A DNA stretch of 64,000 bases from Rhodamnia argentea (Eukaryota > Streptophyta > Magnoliopsida > Myrtales > Myrtaceae), in the NCBI RefSeq assembly GCF_020921035.1, contig NC_063150.1, positions 34,209,826 to 34,273,825 on the forward strand, in the 5' to 3' direction. The position numbers were made by a program, and so were the translations under genes. How positions within the stretch are numbered: the stretch's first letter is position 1; each line of letters begins with the position of its first letter. Shown in pieces: positions 45,501-56,577 of the stretch. The notes under the pieces are model-generated. The model was not told the origin of the DNA, ran no database searches, and saw only the letters and a program-made list of their open reading frames with translations.

Positions 45501-47419
45501 AACTGTGAATATAACATATCATACTTAAAAAGAGATCGAAAGAGAGATATGTATGTGACTGATCAATCTAGGGTACATCATACAAAAATGACCAAATCTT
45601 CTAAATCCGATCCGAGTAGTCCTATGAGTAGTTCCACCCCCGGATCAAGAATCGAACAGAAATTCTCCAGTTCCAATTTTATGGAATCGGGAACTGGACC
45701 AACCCCCAGGAACCGCCCGTAATCGACTGGTTCGGTTCGATCGGAGCGATTCCTTTTGCTCACCCCTAAATCCGCGACTTAACTCATACATTGGTGCTTT
45801 GTGGTTGCTGATCGCATCCTGAATGCTGGTCCCTATTTCCAACAAAAACATAAGGGAAGATAGTTAGTGTTGGTCCTCATTTCCAGCAAATATTTGCTCT
45901 TTCACTTATGAGTCTTCCTAGAAATAGCAATGCTACAAAAACCCAATGTTGATTGTTTAGACATAGCTATGTATAGCGACTGTGCTTGCGAGTTAAATTG
46001 ATACTACTACAAGTTTGGCTAATTTATGCTAGATATGTATTACCCGTGTAACGAGTCTCGTATAGGCAATTGATTCATACAAGCGTTTCTGCGGAGTTTC
46101 ACTGAAAATTAGTGAAATACCTTTCATCAAAGATAAATAGTTGTTTTTCTTTGTCAATCGGATCCATTGACAATTCGGACGGGAGTCAAATTGTGTAACA
46201 AGGATCAAGAACAACTAAATCTAAAGGAAAATCAATGCAAATGTTGGAAATTGAAATTTATTGATAAGTTGAAACTGAAAAAATCCATAAATTTGTACTA
46301 GTGATCGTGGAACTCTTTACGATACATATTGTTTACACAAAAAATGACCAAGTCTTGTAATCGACTTGACGTCAATAGAGATGAGTGCGGGGCTTCGTGT
46401 CAAGTATAATTTGGGTCAATGAACTATCAATAATAGAAATACTTGTTAATAACCATTATGATTATCAACGACCATGATATATAATTGTCGATATACGATG
46501 GCGATTGATCGACGATTATCACCAATTGTTGGACTAGCAATGAAGAAGGCAAAGTGAAGATGCCGGTTCAAGATGAGGAAACCAATTGACAGTTACATCT
46601 TATGGCATTCGAAGAGCTGTAACCACTTGCAGGTAAGGTTGACGTGCGATTATAGAGCCTAAAGTTTAGGGATTGTAGTTGTAACAGTTAATATAAGCAG
46701 TTAATATTCTTCACACGATTGCAAATGGTAAGGACTGCGAACCCTAAATTTTATTCTCTATGATCGCACATCGACCTTATCAGCAAACGGTTACAACTTT
46801 TGAGTGCCACTGGACTTAATTGTCAAGCAGTATCTTCATCTTCAATCGGCATCTTCACTTTGCCTTCTTCATTCCACGTCCAACATTTGGTTATAATCAT
46901 TGACCACTCGCCATTATATATCGACATTTGTATATCATTTCATAATCATTGACAAGTACTCCCATCATGGGTAATTCATTGATAATCAAATCGTACTCCA
47001 CATGGGTCCCAGCACTCATGTAGATCGGGTTCATGTTAATTACAAGGACTTTGTATTTTTTGTTTGTTGTATAAACAAGAGGATTAACTTCACTTATCGA
47101 ATTACAACTTCATACAAGTTGTGTACAGTATAAAAGCTGTCAAAACTAACATAAGGTGTAATGCTCATGATAGGTTCCCCTATTCACCGCTACAAAGATG
47201 ACAATGTTGAAGAAGCGTCCCATCTTCGTACCCTCGGCGGAGATGTTCAGTAGAGCAAGCATTCGATGGATCGGTTACGACCGGCAATGCAACCCCTATT
47301 GGTCACACGCAGTGGAAGGGTTTGTCTTCCACACCTTGGACACGATCTCTGTTTGGTATATCGAACGCTACATGACATGGATGAGAAAGAAGGGGCTTGA
47401 GCAAGATCGCCATCTTTAG
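36586..47419 (+). CDS. KCR-like 3-oxoacyl-CoA reductase (array copy 2) with giant intron
   Basis: An ER-type short-chain reductase of the very-long-chain 3-oxoacyl-CoA reductase family, presumably NADPH-dependent. Four exons, 36586-36879, 36999-37330, 37678-37747 and 47174-47419, join in frame to 313 residues. Motifs are TGPTDGIG (cofactor), VGRNP, NNAG, the Ser of NIGSGS and YASTK. It starts [15 protein letters not shown], aligned to copies 3 and 4; an in-frame ATG at 36391 is rejected because copies 3 and 4 share no such extension. Intron 3 is 9.4 kb and holds a decayed copia element, a fold-back element and hAT-like MITEs. The sequence just before exon 4 still resembles the same region of copy 3, so exon 4 belongs to this gene. 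All splice sites look intact, but efficient splicing over this intron is uncertain. Confidence 0.82.
37555..37622. mobile_element. hAT-like MITE terminal fragment
   Basis: In intron 2 of array copy 2, GGTTCGGTCCGATCCGGG followed by TTCCTTTTGCTCACCC matches the end of the hAT-like elements at 41485-42233 and near 45600-45770. Only one end is present. Confidence 0.4.
38835..39053 (+). pseudogene. possible retrotransposon polyprotein end fragment
   Basis: A 72-codon open frame contains [15 protein letters not shown], which resembles the phrase that ends many plant retroelement polyproteins after the integrase (NGRYLKKYYP type). No other retroelement domain is visible immediately around it. It is probably a remnant in intron 3 of array copy 2. 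This is a weak call from a single motif. Confidence 0.25.
39105..40265. mobile_element. fold-back element with about 390-bp terminal inverted repeats
   Basis: The left arm (39105 to about 39475) and the right arm (about 39895-40265) are inverse complements over nearly their whole length. For example CATTACAACATCAGTGGGAA pairs with TCCTACTGATATTGTAATATG, and AAACTAACTCTAAAAC with GTTTTAGAGTTAGTTTG. The centre (39700-39900) has imperfect direct repeats containing CATATGTGACATCATGT and GGTAAAGGGCTAAAGC. It lies in intron 3 of array copy 2, directly before the copia remnant. No coding capacity is seen. Confidence 0.7.
40463..44703 (+). pseudogene. decayed Ty1/copia retrotransposon polyprotein
   Basis: Degenerate gag-pol of a plant copia retrotransposon inside intron 3 of array copy 2. 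In order I read a gag start ([10 protein letters not shown], 40463-40645), a zinc-knuckle remnant with two Cys lost ([14 protein letters not shown] near 41265), a protease site (WTVDSG near 41400), integrase text ([10 protein letters not shown] near 42420), reverse transcriptase ([21 protein letters not shown], and YVNDI where the catalytic YVDD is expected, 43080-43740), then RNase H ([31 protein letters not shown], 44008-44703). The frame is broken by many stops and shifts, and a hAT-like MITE interrupts it between protease and integrase. I could not identify flanking LTRs. It is an old, inactive copy. Confidence 0.85.
41485..42233. mobile_element. hAT-like MITE inserted in the copia remnant
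   Basis: A 749-bp element with ends AGGTGTGACCGGTTCTCGG and CGGTCCAATTTGCTCATCCC, inverse complements with some changes, plus further inverted GGTCCGGTCC motifs. It is flanked by GAGCGAAGT at 41476-41484 and again at 42234-42242: an 8-bp hAT-type target duplication plus one matching base. Interior AT-rich, non-coding. It splits the copia protease and integrase regions, so it inserted after the retrotransposon. Confidence 0.75.
44704..45595. other. intron DNA downstream of the copia remnant
   Basis: This may contain the element's untranslated end and a decayed 3' LTR, but no matching 5' LTR is recognisable upstream of 40463. No open frame is convincing. Confidence 0.35.
45600..45770. mobile_element. 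hAT-like MITE fragment
   Basis: GGAACTGGACCAACCCC, AACCGCCCG and GGTTCGGTTCGATCGG followed by TTCCTTTTGCTCACCCC match the terminal part of the element at 41485-42233. Only a truncated copy is present. Confidence 0.45.
46437..46962. mobile_element. inverted-repeat element upstream of copy 2 exon 4
   Basis: The left arm (TATACGATGGCGATTGATCG ... GAAGAAGGCAAAGTGAAGAT) has its complement in the right arm (ATCTTCACTTTGCCTTCTTC ... CACTCGCCATTATATATCG). The inner part contains a second inverted pair (GGTTGACGTGCGATTATAGA against CTATGATCGCACATCGACC). The whole would fold into a hairpin of about 500 bp. It is non-coding and its family is unknown. Confidence 0.6.
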
Positions 47420-48655
47420 GTCGAATATGGTGAAGCGCCCCAAGAATTGTCAAAGTTATGCTACAATTCCAAAATTTTAGTATTTTATGCTGTTTAGTTT
47501 AATAGTAAGTTTTTAAGTTTCACTTGTGGACTTTGGTACTTAACCGTTGTTTGCTTCACTGGTCATCAACCTAGTTCAGAGATAATTTCTTAGCCTATAC
47601 AAAATAGTTTGACAATTGATGAACCTGTATAAACTTTATATGATATTTCTTGTACGTAACTAAATTGTATCCTGTTTTAGTTATCATGATCTATAGGTAA
47701 TGACAATATCTCCGAAATTGGTATTACTTGGTCCTCATTTAGACCAAGAGATGGCGTTGCAGCCCTCGCCGACCACAAGCAAGGGCATCGGCAAGGGCCG
47801 CGACGCCCTCACCCAGGCTAGGCGACCTCTCCTGTAGCTGGCCTCGCCGCCGGCCAAAGTTGTAAAAGAAACAAAGAAACCAAAAAAAGAAAAAGAATAA
47901 AATAAATTAAAACATTATTAAAAATTCTTCACATCAGTATTGGTTGTGTCACATAGAACAGCTGGTAATCATTTCAGCGGTTTCTAATCAAAATTGATCG
48001 GATGATCCGATCTCAATTGGCAAAATGTAAAAAGGTTGAGGATTCAATTGGCACAATTAAAAGGTTTATGAATGAATTAGCAAAAGTACAATAGGTTTAG
48101 GACTTTTTGCCCAAATTTTTCATGGATCTACAATAGGTATAGATTTTATGACCGAACTATATTATAGGAATCTAATGTAAAATTTACGTGTCAATATAAT
48201 TGCTGTAAGTTGTTAAGAATTAACCATTTATCAGAAGACTAATTTCAGACCTCATGATCTTCTCTCTGCCATACAAAAGGACGTTGTCGCAATCATCGCC
48301 GTCCAGCCAGAGATCGGCCATTCGATGGCGTCAGAAGCAGTCGATCGTCCCACATTGAATGCCTATCGTAAAGATTTGTGGTAAGTTCAGATAAATTACA
48401 CTAAGTTTAGATATGTTCGTCATCATGAGGAGATAAAATTAATATACACACACGAAAAAGGTTGGGTATACCTAAGCCTACCAAAGTCTTAGTGATGAAG
48501 CTAGAACTTTCCGCTAGTGGGGTCATCAAAATTGAAGTTAATTCCATGCATGCAATGCAATTTACCACTATACAAGGCCCCTCTCAGCAATTAAGATTTA
48601 GTCTCTAAACTTCTACGTAAGTACGATTTCCTAATTAAATACAACGAAATTAAAG

Positions 48656-49778
48656 GGATAAAGTACCAAAAAATGGCAGAAGGACGTCAAAAGTGCTAAA
48701 GTGTAAGTACAGCGTTCACTTTGATGACAAAAAAAAAAAATTCGGATCACTTAAGCGCTAATTTTTTTGAAAAATGATTAGTTGAGTACCAACTCTGGTA
48801 AGCTTTGCCAGAAATCTTATGTGCCATCTATATGGCTTGTTGGAGGATCCAGTCAATAAAAAAAAAAGCTAAAACTTAAAAAAAAAAAACTTAGAAAACT
48901 AAAACATAAGCTAAAAACTAAAAAATGAAAGGAAAATAGAAGGGTTGCAGCGGTGAGGGCTCGCCACCACCCCGCCATCGCTGGCGATGGCCGACGAGGG
49001 TCCCCGAGCCCTAGCCATTGGCCGGCATCCCACGCCGCGGCCCTCACCCAGATTGATTGAGGGTCGTCAGCCCTCGACTGCGGTCGTCGTGGGTCGCCGG
49101 CCACCAGTCGGGGTTCAGCCACCCCTGCCTGCCATCCCCCATCTTCGCTTTGCTTCTTCCCATCTTCGATTTGTTTTTCTCGTGCATACTTTCAGATTGT
49201 TCAACTCATGCAACAAGTGTTTGATGAAACGCCCGAACCACGCTCTCCTTCAATTCGGCATCCACACACTTCGTCACCCTGCGCAAGTGTCAACACCTAC
49301 CAACTACGGCACTCGGCCACTGGCCAGGGCTCCACGACCCCAGGCGACCATCCCCCACTTTCATCGGCCATTGATAGAAATGGGGGGGCAGCGGCGGCAC
49401 AACCCTCGCCACTGGAAGCCAAACTTGTGTAATTTTTTATTTTTTTAGCTTTTTTAGTTTAATTTAATTTTTTAAAGAATTTAGCTTTTTTTTAGTTTAA
49501 AGTGCCCGTGGACAATTTTTTAACAAATTTTGCCATGTGGACTGATTCTTTTAAAATAAGTGCCACGTGATTTTTTAATCATAAATGACATGACACTAAA
49601 ATATTTTAGTTATAAATGACACATATATTTTTTTGCCGGAATCTCTTGCCGTTGATACTTAAATAATCGTTTTTTTTTTTAAATATTTGGCATTTAAGTG
49701 AGCCGGTGAAAAATTTTAGCACCAAAATTAGTGCCGTACATAAACTTTGGCACTTATGGTGTCGTTCTGCTACCAAAA
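48656..49778. mobile_element. MITE with AAAGTACCAAAAA ends and large GC-rich core
   Basis: The left part (AAAGTACCAAAAAATGGCA, AAAAGTGCTAAAGTGTAAGT) and the right part (GTACATAAACTTTGGCACTT, GGTGTCGTTCTGCTACC) are inverse in sense. The centre, 48945-49420, is the GC-rich CCTCGCC-type block between A-rich and T-rich tracts. Open frames through the core (for example 48987-49448) have no protein resemblance. The element is absent from spacer copy B. Confidence 0.55.
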
Positions 49779-50430
49779 AAATCCTAAGCCTATTGCATTA
49801 GTACCAATTCGGTCCAATTTAGTCATAAAATTTTTTACATTAATGACAATTCAGTCAATTAAGTCAATTTTAATCAGAAATCGCTAACATGGACGCCAAT
49901 GGTGCCATGTAGGATGATCATTGCTAACGTGGATTTTTTTTAACATTATTTTTTGTAATTATTTTTTCTTCTTGTCATTAAACTTTGGCTTTGGCTGGTG
50001 AGGGTTGCCGGAGACCCTCACCACATGTGCAAAGCCACGAAGGCCCTCGCTAGCAGCCATCAAGGGCTTGTTGGCCCTCACCAGCAGCCGATGAGAGTTG
50101 ACTGGCCCTCACCAACATCCGTCAAGGGCTTGCTGGCCCTTGCCAGCAGCTAATGGGGGTTGTCGGTGACCCTCGCCAGGCAAAGCCATAGTTTAAAGGG
50201 AAACAGGAAAAAAATTATGATTTTTTTGCAAAAAGTATTAATAAAAAATATCTACGTGCCGCCTACGTGCCGCCGTCGGCGTTCACGTCGGTGATTTCCA
50301 GCCAAAATTGATCGGATGAGCTGAATTGGTACCAATGCAAAAAGATTTAGGACTAAAGTGATCCAATTGAAATGTTTATGACTAAATTGATACCAATGCA
50401 ATAGGTTTAGGACTTTTTTGGTACTTTTTT
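49779..50430. mobile_element. MITE, 'AAAGTCCTAAACC' family, with GC core
   Basis: The left end (AAAAAAATCCTAAGCCTATT) and the right end (CAATAGGTTTAGGACTTTTT) are inverse complements. Internal units such as GGTACCAATGCAAAAAGATT repeat. The GC-rich core with repeated CCTCACCAGCAGCC-like units lies at 50000-50190. It abuts the preceding MITE. Spacer copy B lacks both, giving an empty site near 54185-54200. Confidence 0.65.
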
Positions 50431-51164
50431 CATGTTAATGAGAAAGAAAGAAAGGAAGTTCAATGAAATCCTCATGAAATCCAAGTCTCAATTTATGCGC
50501 TCATTGAGTCTAATCATAACCTAATTATAACAAATCCATATAGAATATCTGGAAGTAACTAGAAAGTGTATATTTGTGGAATATAAATCTCGTGCAAGAA
50601 ATATGAACCCAAAAAGAGAATTAGAGAACATATTCGCTCAAACATGAGAAGCTCATAAAAAAAAATGCGACTCAATATCCTATAATTGTTTTGACCATTT
50701 ATACATATGAAAATTCCAACAAGATCATGATTTGGAAATTTCATTTATTATGACTTAGCTCTATTAAGCCTATTTAGAGGGAAATTGATTGTTTAAAGAA
50801 TTTAGTGGTGTCAATAATGCTAATGGAGTCAAATGGATAGATATATGAAAAGTAATAGGTACAAGTGCAAATCCTTTTGGAAAAGTTATTCAAATAATCC
50901 TAAATTTTATTGTACAAATGCCAATTCAGTGTTGAACTTTTCAATTTCCTAACATAATCCTAAACCTTTACCCAAAATTTCAATGTAGGCATTCCAATAA
51001 ATCACTGTCAAAATCACACGGTCGGCAACTAAACGTATACAACGTAACAACGCTACTCAAAATGGCTGTGTATTTGCCAAATTTTCTGCTTATTCTGTTT
51101 TTTTTTCTAATTTTTTTTCTTTTTACTGTTCATCTTCTTCGGTCATCTTCAACCTCTGTTATTT

Positions 51165-51410
51165 AATTGAGAAAGCCAGTTTTCAATCAGACAACGAACG
51201 GCTTAGAGCCCCAAGTTCGACTTAAATGCGAGAAGCAATTGGACAATGTCGACTCGAACCTGCCTGATGGCCAAGTCAAACAATTTCTGGCCCTGCTCGC
51301 ATCGGCAGTCTGCGGGCTTCCAAGCCAAGTCGTGGTCGCTCCCCTCCAACGCCTTCGTAATCTTGTCCGTCAAACCCTCGGCGATGAGATGAACCAGATC
51401 TAGTCTTTCG
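51165..51410 (-). pseudogene. gene fragment in spacer copy A, unknown family
   Basis: Read on the minus strand, this GC-richer block gives a peptide including DKITKALEGSDHDLAWKPAD and FDLAIRQVRVDIVQLLLAF, the latter faintly like an ankyrin-type helix. A related block at 54910-55200 has the same text with changes. I do not recognise the parent gene, and no full-length frame is present. Confidence 0.35.
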
Positions 51411-51439
51411 AAATGTGGAGCCTACTCTGCATAGTCTGA

Positions 51440-51917
51440 AACTTGAAAGTATCATGTCACAGGTTTTAGGATCTGCCCAGGTTCCACTAGTATTATTAAT
51501 TGAATGATTGCAGTGAATTATTACTTTTAATGACCATCATTTGATATTATAGTCCACTAACTACACCTTATATTTAGACACACGAACAATATGAAACATT
51601 AACAAAGTAAAAGTCTCACTCATTAATATTGTCGGAAATGAAAGCTCGGACTAATAATTCTAGATTACACACTCATTATCGAATGCCAAGAAATGTCACA
51701 GGATTGCACGAAGATATAGAATAAGAAAAACACAAAAACTTGTTCTAGGTTTCAGGTTCCACCTCCTGGAACCTAGAACTTACCCCTTGGAATCGATTTC
51801 TTAATTTTTGGAATCTAAAACCTATCATACATATCCTAAACCTGGAACCTACTCTATTTTTACCAGTTTGATATTCCGATTTTCAGTTCTACCTTGAAAC
51901 CATGCTCACCCCTAAAT
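51440..51917. mobile_element. hAT-like MITE, 'GGTTCC' family, copy 2
   Basis: The interior matches the element at 4893-5482 (TTTTAATGACCATCATTTG, GAAACATTAACAAAGTAAAA, TCGAATGCCA). The right end CCTTGAAACCATGCTCACCC is preserved while the left end is degraded. It is also present in spacer copy B, so it predates that duplication. Confidence 0.55.
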
Positions 51918-52200
51918 TCTATATTTGAGTTGAGCTGGGAACTGGTTCCATGCAAAGGAGAGCTCACTGGATCTTCTTAAAATGGCACGATTCATACATT
52001 ATAATGACTTTGAAGAGAGGGAGAAAAGCCATCCTGGCCTCCGAGGTGATGGATAAAGGCTCTTCGTACCAATTCTCGCCGGCATGCCTACCCAATTAAA
52101 AGTTGGTGACCGCTTTGTTCACCCATGCGCCTAGCATGTCTGTGTTCCCTCTTCCTCATACACCAGATTTTACTGACAATTATGAGGTTCTGGTGGCCTC

Positions 52201-53479
52201 AAATCCTACCAGTTAGCATGTGACAAAGCGGCTCTTGAGCCGATGAAACAGGAAGCCCACTGCTTGACGCCCAATAGATTGATACAACCTCATTAATAAA
52301 AGCATTAAGGGATTAGAAGAAAAAGGTTTCATTTTGTTAGGAGCGCGTAGCAGAACTCTGATACCTTCACTCTTAATTTAGATATATTAACTGCTCCAAC
52401 AACTCACACCCCTTCACCCGATACCTTCATCCGGGGAGATCGTCAAGAGAAAACCCAAGTCCAATCCCGTTAACATATTCAGTTGATCCATTTTTACCCA
52501 AAAGCTTAAGCCAATGAGTCATCAGTCAACTTAGATATGTTAACCGCTCCATACCACATTGATTTTTCAATGTGGGACTTCTCTAATACAACTCACAGGT
52601 AAATTCTAATAGATTTCCTAAATTACTACCTGGTAGATGGGAGGAATCACAATGAAAATGTTTTCAAATTACACTATCTAGATTATGGAAAATGTTGCCA
52701 TGGACAGAATTTGGAGCATCAATGATGGGAGGTGCGTACATAAGCTTAATTACGTAATTCAAAAAGAAGTCGGTCCTAATTTGTCTCTCTCTCCTCTATG
52801 TCTCATTCTCACGCACTTTCTTCCATGGAGGGGAAGGTTTGAACTAGATCTCTCCCTCCCCTCCCCCTTTTCTTAAGCTGTTTTGATTCTCTATTTCCTT
52901 TTTCTTGCTTTTCTCTCATTTGGGAGTTTTTCTCTTCCTATGCAGTCTAAATCTGGAAGCTTTTCTCTCCCATTTTGAGAAGATTTCCATTCCGATCTAA
53001 TGTACATTTGAGATTTTATGTGTGTGTGTGTGTGTGTTTTGGGGATTTCGCTCTCATTGAGTTTTGTTGGTGAACATGTCTAGTTTTGAATGAGATCAAA
53101 AGAGCTTCGTGAAGATTTTGATCTTACGGGTGTCCAATCTGTGCTCTTTTAACCTTTTTTCTCTACACGGTAAAGGTGTTGGGAACACCAAACCTAGGCG
53201 TGCACCAAAAGGCAAAGTCGTAACATTAGATGGAGATCTCGGTGTGTACTCATTATTGAAGACAAATTTGGTGATCGGCCGCCAATTTTAGTGTGAAGAA
53301 GTCATAAAAATGTTCTTTGAGCATGTAAACCTTGTTCTGATGATTTCTTTTATTATCTGAGGCTTGTTTTATTTTGAAGTTGTCTGGGATTTGTTTTGTT
53401 TTGCGGTTCATCTGCGATGTTTTTCTTTTGTATCCCGAGAAAGTGAATAAAATGTTATTTCAACCAAAAAACAACTTAT
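52201..53479. other. spacer between duplicated copies A and B
   Basis: This contains a CT-rich stretch with a CCCTCCCCTCCCCC run (about 52850-52870) and a (TG)n microsatellite (53018-53037). Its right part, 53160-53460, ends with GAATAAAATG-type text resembling a transcript 3' end. It may be the remains of a lost gene or a retroposed sequence. I recognise no protein in it. Confidence 0.4.
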
Positions 53480-54909
53480 GTCATATTTATTGTACGTAAA
53501 TAAATTGTATCTTGTTTTACTTATATAACTTAGAATAATGATCTAATAGATAATGAAAATATCTCTGAAATTGGTATTATGTCGTCCTCATCCGGACCGT
53601 GTGAGGGCGTCGCAGCCCTTGCCGGTCAACGGACAGGGCGTGGTCGGCGAGGGCCGCGACGTCCTCGCCCAGGCCAAGCGAGCGTCGTTGACCCTCGCCC
53701 AAGCCCTCGATTGTCCCACGTTGAATGCATACAATGAAGATTTACGATATATTCATATATACTACACTAGAAGTCACATTAAATTGAGATAAGATCGTCA
53801 TCACATTATAAGTCAAGGAAGCTGCTGGTTTGACAATCCAACAGTACTATCGGTTATTTTTTACCACACGATCTCCTAATCAATAAGTGATTTATGCAAA
53901 TACGCAGTGAATGTGTGTAGATCTGCAGTTGAGATTGTGCAATCCCTAACGATACTATCGGATGAGCATTTTCCTCGGTGACATCATGTGTATATATGGG
54001 GAAAAAGTTGGGTATATTTGAGCCTCCCAAAGTTTCAGTGGCGAAGCTAGGACTTGTCGCTAACGGGGTCAACAAAATTGAAATTAATTCGATGCATGCA
54101 ATTTACCACTATGCAATGCCCATCTCAGAAATAAAGATTTAGTCTCTAAACTTACACGTACTTATGATTTCAAAATTAAGTACAACGAAATTCAAGAGAG
54201 AGGAAAGCAAGGAAGGTCAATGAAATACTCGCAAAATTCAAGTCTAAATTTGTGCAGTGAATGAGTCTAATCATAATGTAATTAGTATATATTTGTAGAA
54301 TATAAATCACGTGCAAGAATGAAGAACCCAAAAAGAGAATTAGAGACCATATTCGCTCAAACATGAGAATCTCTATAAAAAAAAAAAAAAACTCAATATC
54401 CTAAAATAGGTTTTACCATTTATCCATCTGAAAATTCGAGCGAGATCATGATTTGGAAATTTTATTTATTATGCCTTTGCTCTTTAAAGCTTAATTACAG
54501 TGAAATTGATTGTTTAAGGAATTTAGTGGGATCAATAAAACTAATGGAGTCAAATGGAAAGATGTCTAAAAAGTAATGCATACAAGCACGATCATTTTGG
54601 AAAAATCATCCAAATAATCCTAAAATTATTTTACGGACGCCAATTCAATCTTAAAATTTTCAATTTGCCAATGTAATCCTATATATTTGCTCAAAATTCC
54701 AATGTAGCCATCCCATATATTATTGCCAGAAATCACTGTGGTCACAATCCAATCAATGCCGACCGTCCGAAGTGGCACTATCAACGACTAAACATGTGCA
54801 ACTCTACTCATAATGACGTCATTTTGCTATTTTATTTTATTTTATTCTCTTTTATAGTGTTTTTCCTTTTCACTGTTCATCTTCTTTGCTCATCTTTAAC
54901 CTCTTTTAT

Positions 54910-55200
54910 TTAATTGAGAAAGCTAGTCTTCAATCACAACGAGGATCGGCTCGATCCCCCAATTCAACTCGAATGCATGAAGCAAATGGACAGTGTCCAC
55001 TCGGACCCGCGTGATGGCCAAGTGAAACAATTTCTAGTCGTGCTCGCATCGGCCGAGTCCACGAGCTTCCAAGCCAGCTTGTGGTCGCTCCACTCCAACA
55101 CGTTCGTAATCTCGTCCGTCGAACCATTGGCGACGAGATGAGCCAGATATGTGCTTTGAGCTCCATGTCCCGACGGAGCTCGCGCCGCCAGATCTTGGGG
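54910..55200 (-). pseudogene. gene fragment in spacer copy B, unknown family
   Basis: On the minus strand a frame reads YLAHLVANGSTDEITNVLEW and DHKLAWKLVDSADAS, parallel to the fragment at 51165-51410. A frame change follows, after which KLFHLAITRVRVDTVHLLHA continues the match. The open frame extends leftwards in coding sense to 55467 with less conserved text. It is probably a relic of a gene that accompanied the array. Confidence 0.35.
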
Positions 55201-56079
55201 GCTCAAGCTTAGGGTCTCCTCACCGAGACATTGACCTTGCGGTGTAGGTAGGAGGAATATTGCTAAGTCATCCGATTCCTGATTTTCGATCCTGTGATCT
55301 TTGTCATCTCTGAATTTTGCGATATGGATACGGAAACGACCATTGTTGATGGAGGCAAGAGTCGGGAAATTTCGTGGCGATTGAGAAAAATGATGTTGAA
55401 GGTGTGAAGTTAAGGTATGATGCCGATAAATGATTTGATCGACATGTATATGAGGAGAGGCATGCAAGAAGATGAGATTGAGACGTGAAGACCAGAGGTT
55501 GAAGATAGATTATCGAAGAAGTTGACCACGTTAAATAAGAGGTCGTACTGCGTGGGATGGGCAACAACAATTACGAGCCACACCAATAATTTCCTATCAA
55601 AATTGATTGGAACGAATACCTTAAAATTTCATAAATAGGTTTGAGACTCAATTATCCCTAAAGTAAGTTTAAAACTAATTAGATAATTTCTCCGTACTTT
55701 TAAATGGCCACATCTATAAAACTTTAGGTGAGCTTTTTATTACGAACACCCCACATGGCCATCCACATGTACAATATTATGTGTGCGCTTCGAGTCGCCC
55801 TCCCTATCCAGCCACTTCGTCAGTGCCACAGCTGAGATGGTCGGCCACCGCCACTATCCCGGCCACCCCAAAAGTGAGGCCTCAACATTTCCTCGCCCAT
55901 AGTCGCCATCCACCGCTTCCGAGCCACCGCCATCCTTCCCCCCGCTCTATCAAGTAGCCGGGGTGTCAACTCACCTCCGTTGGAAGAGAACTAATCGCAT
56001 TATCGTGGACTAAAGGCCCGACCAATCGTTAACATAATCAAGAACAAAATAACATTATAGGTAAGTGGTTTATAGCTTC

Positions 56080-56577
56080 CTTCTAACCATTTCCCCATTT
56101 TGAGAAATCTGAAACCTACCTTGCATATCCAAGACCCGGATTTCATCCGTATTGTTAATTGAACGATTGTAGTGAATTATCACATCTAATGACCATAATT
56201 TTCTACCATAATCCACAGACCATAACTCATATTTATATACACTAAGTATATAAAACATTAATAAAGTAAAAATTCCAATCATGGATATTGTCGGGAATGG
56301 AAGCTCGGATTAATGATTTTAGATTACTAGCTCATCATTGGACAGTATGAAATAGCGTAGGATTGCTCAAAGACATAATACAAGAAAAACTTGTTCCTGA
56401 TTTCATATTTTAGGTTCTAGATTCCACTTCTTGAAACTTGAAACTTACTCGTTGAAATCGGTTTCCTAATTTTTGAAAGCGAGAACCTACCATGCATATC
56501 CTAGAATCTAGAACCCACATTATTTTGATCGACTCGATTTGCGATTTTCAATTCTATTCTGCAACTATGCTCACCCT
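56080..56577. mobile_element. hAT-like MITE, 'GGTTCC' family, copy 3
   Basis: The interior matches copies 1 and 2 (CTAATGACCATAATTTTCTA, AAACATTAATAAAGTAAAA). The right end reads TCTGCAACTATGCTCACCC. The termini are more diverged than those of copy 1. Confidence 0.5.

Larger units (their letters stand above)
47628..52200. repeat. duplicated spacer, copy A
   Basis: This spacer after array copy 2 is a diverged copy of 53480-56865. Matching anchors occur in the same order: AATTGTATCCTGTTTTA (47666), TCCCACATTGAATGC (48347), GCATGCAATGCAATTTACCA (48547), TGTTTAAAGAATTTAGTGG (50791), GATGGCCAAGTCAAACAATT (51265) and AAAGGCTCTTCGTACCAATT (52056). Copy A contains two extra MITEs at 48656-50430. A right-half MITE of the AAAGTCCTAAACC family lies at 47950-48115, next to a GC-rich block at 47755-47855. 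Confidence 0.75.

Noticed and set aside
38180..46500. Possible LTR pair bounding the copia remnant
   Set aside because: Short similar phrases (GTGGCAATTCGGAC near 38190, TTGACAATTCGGACG near 46168) were seen, but no continuous terminal repeats, primer site or polypurine tract could be matched.
48987..49448. 153-codon plus-strand open frame
   Set aside because: It lies wholly in the GC-rich core of a MITE, where stop codons are scarce, and shows no protein resemblance.
52780..53460. Possible retroposed gene or LINE end
   Set aside because: It has transcript-like features (CT-rich start, GAATAAAATG end) but no recognisable protein or target-site duplication.
55740..55980. GC-richer block downstream of spacer fragment B as a coding exon
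   Set aside because: No frame is open for long and no splice or protein support was seen.
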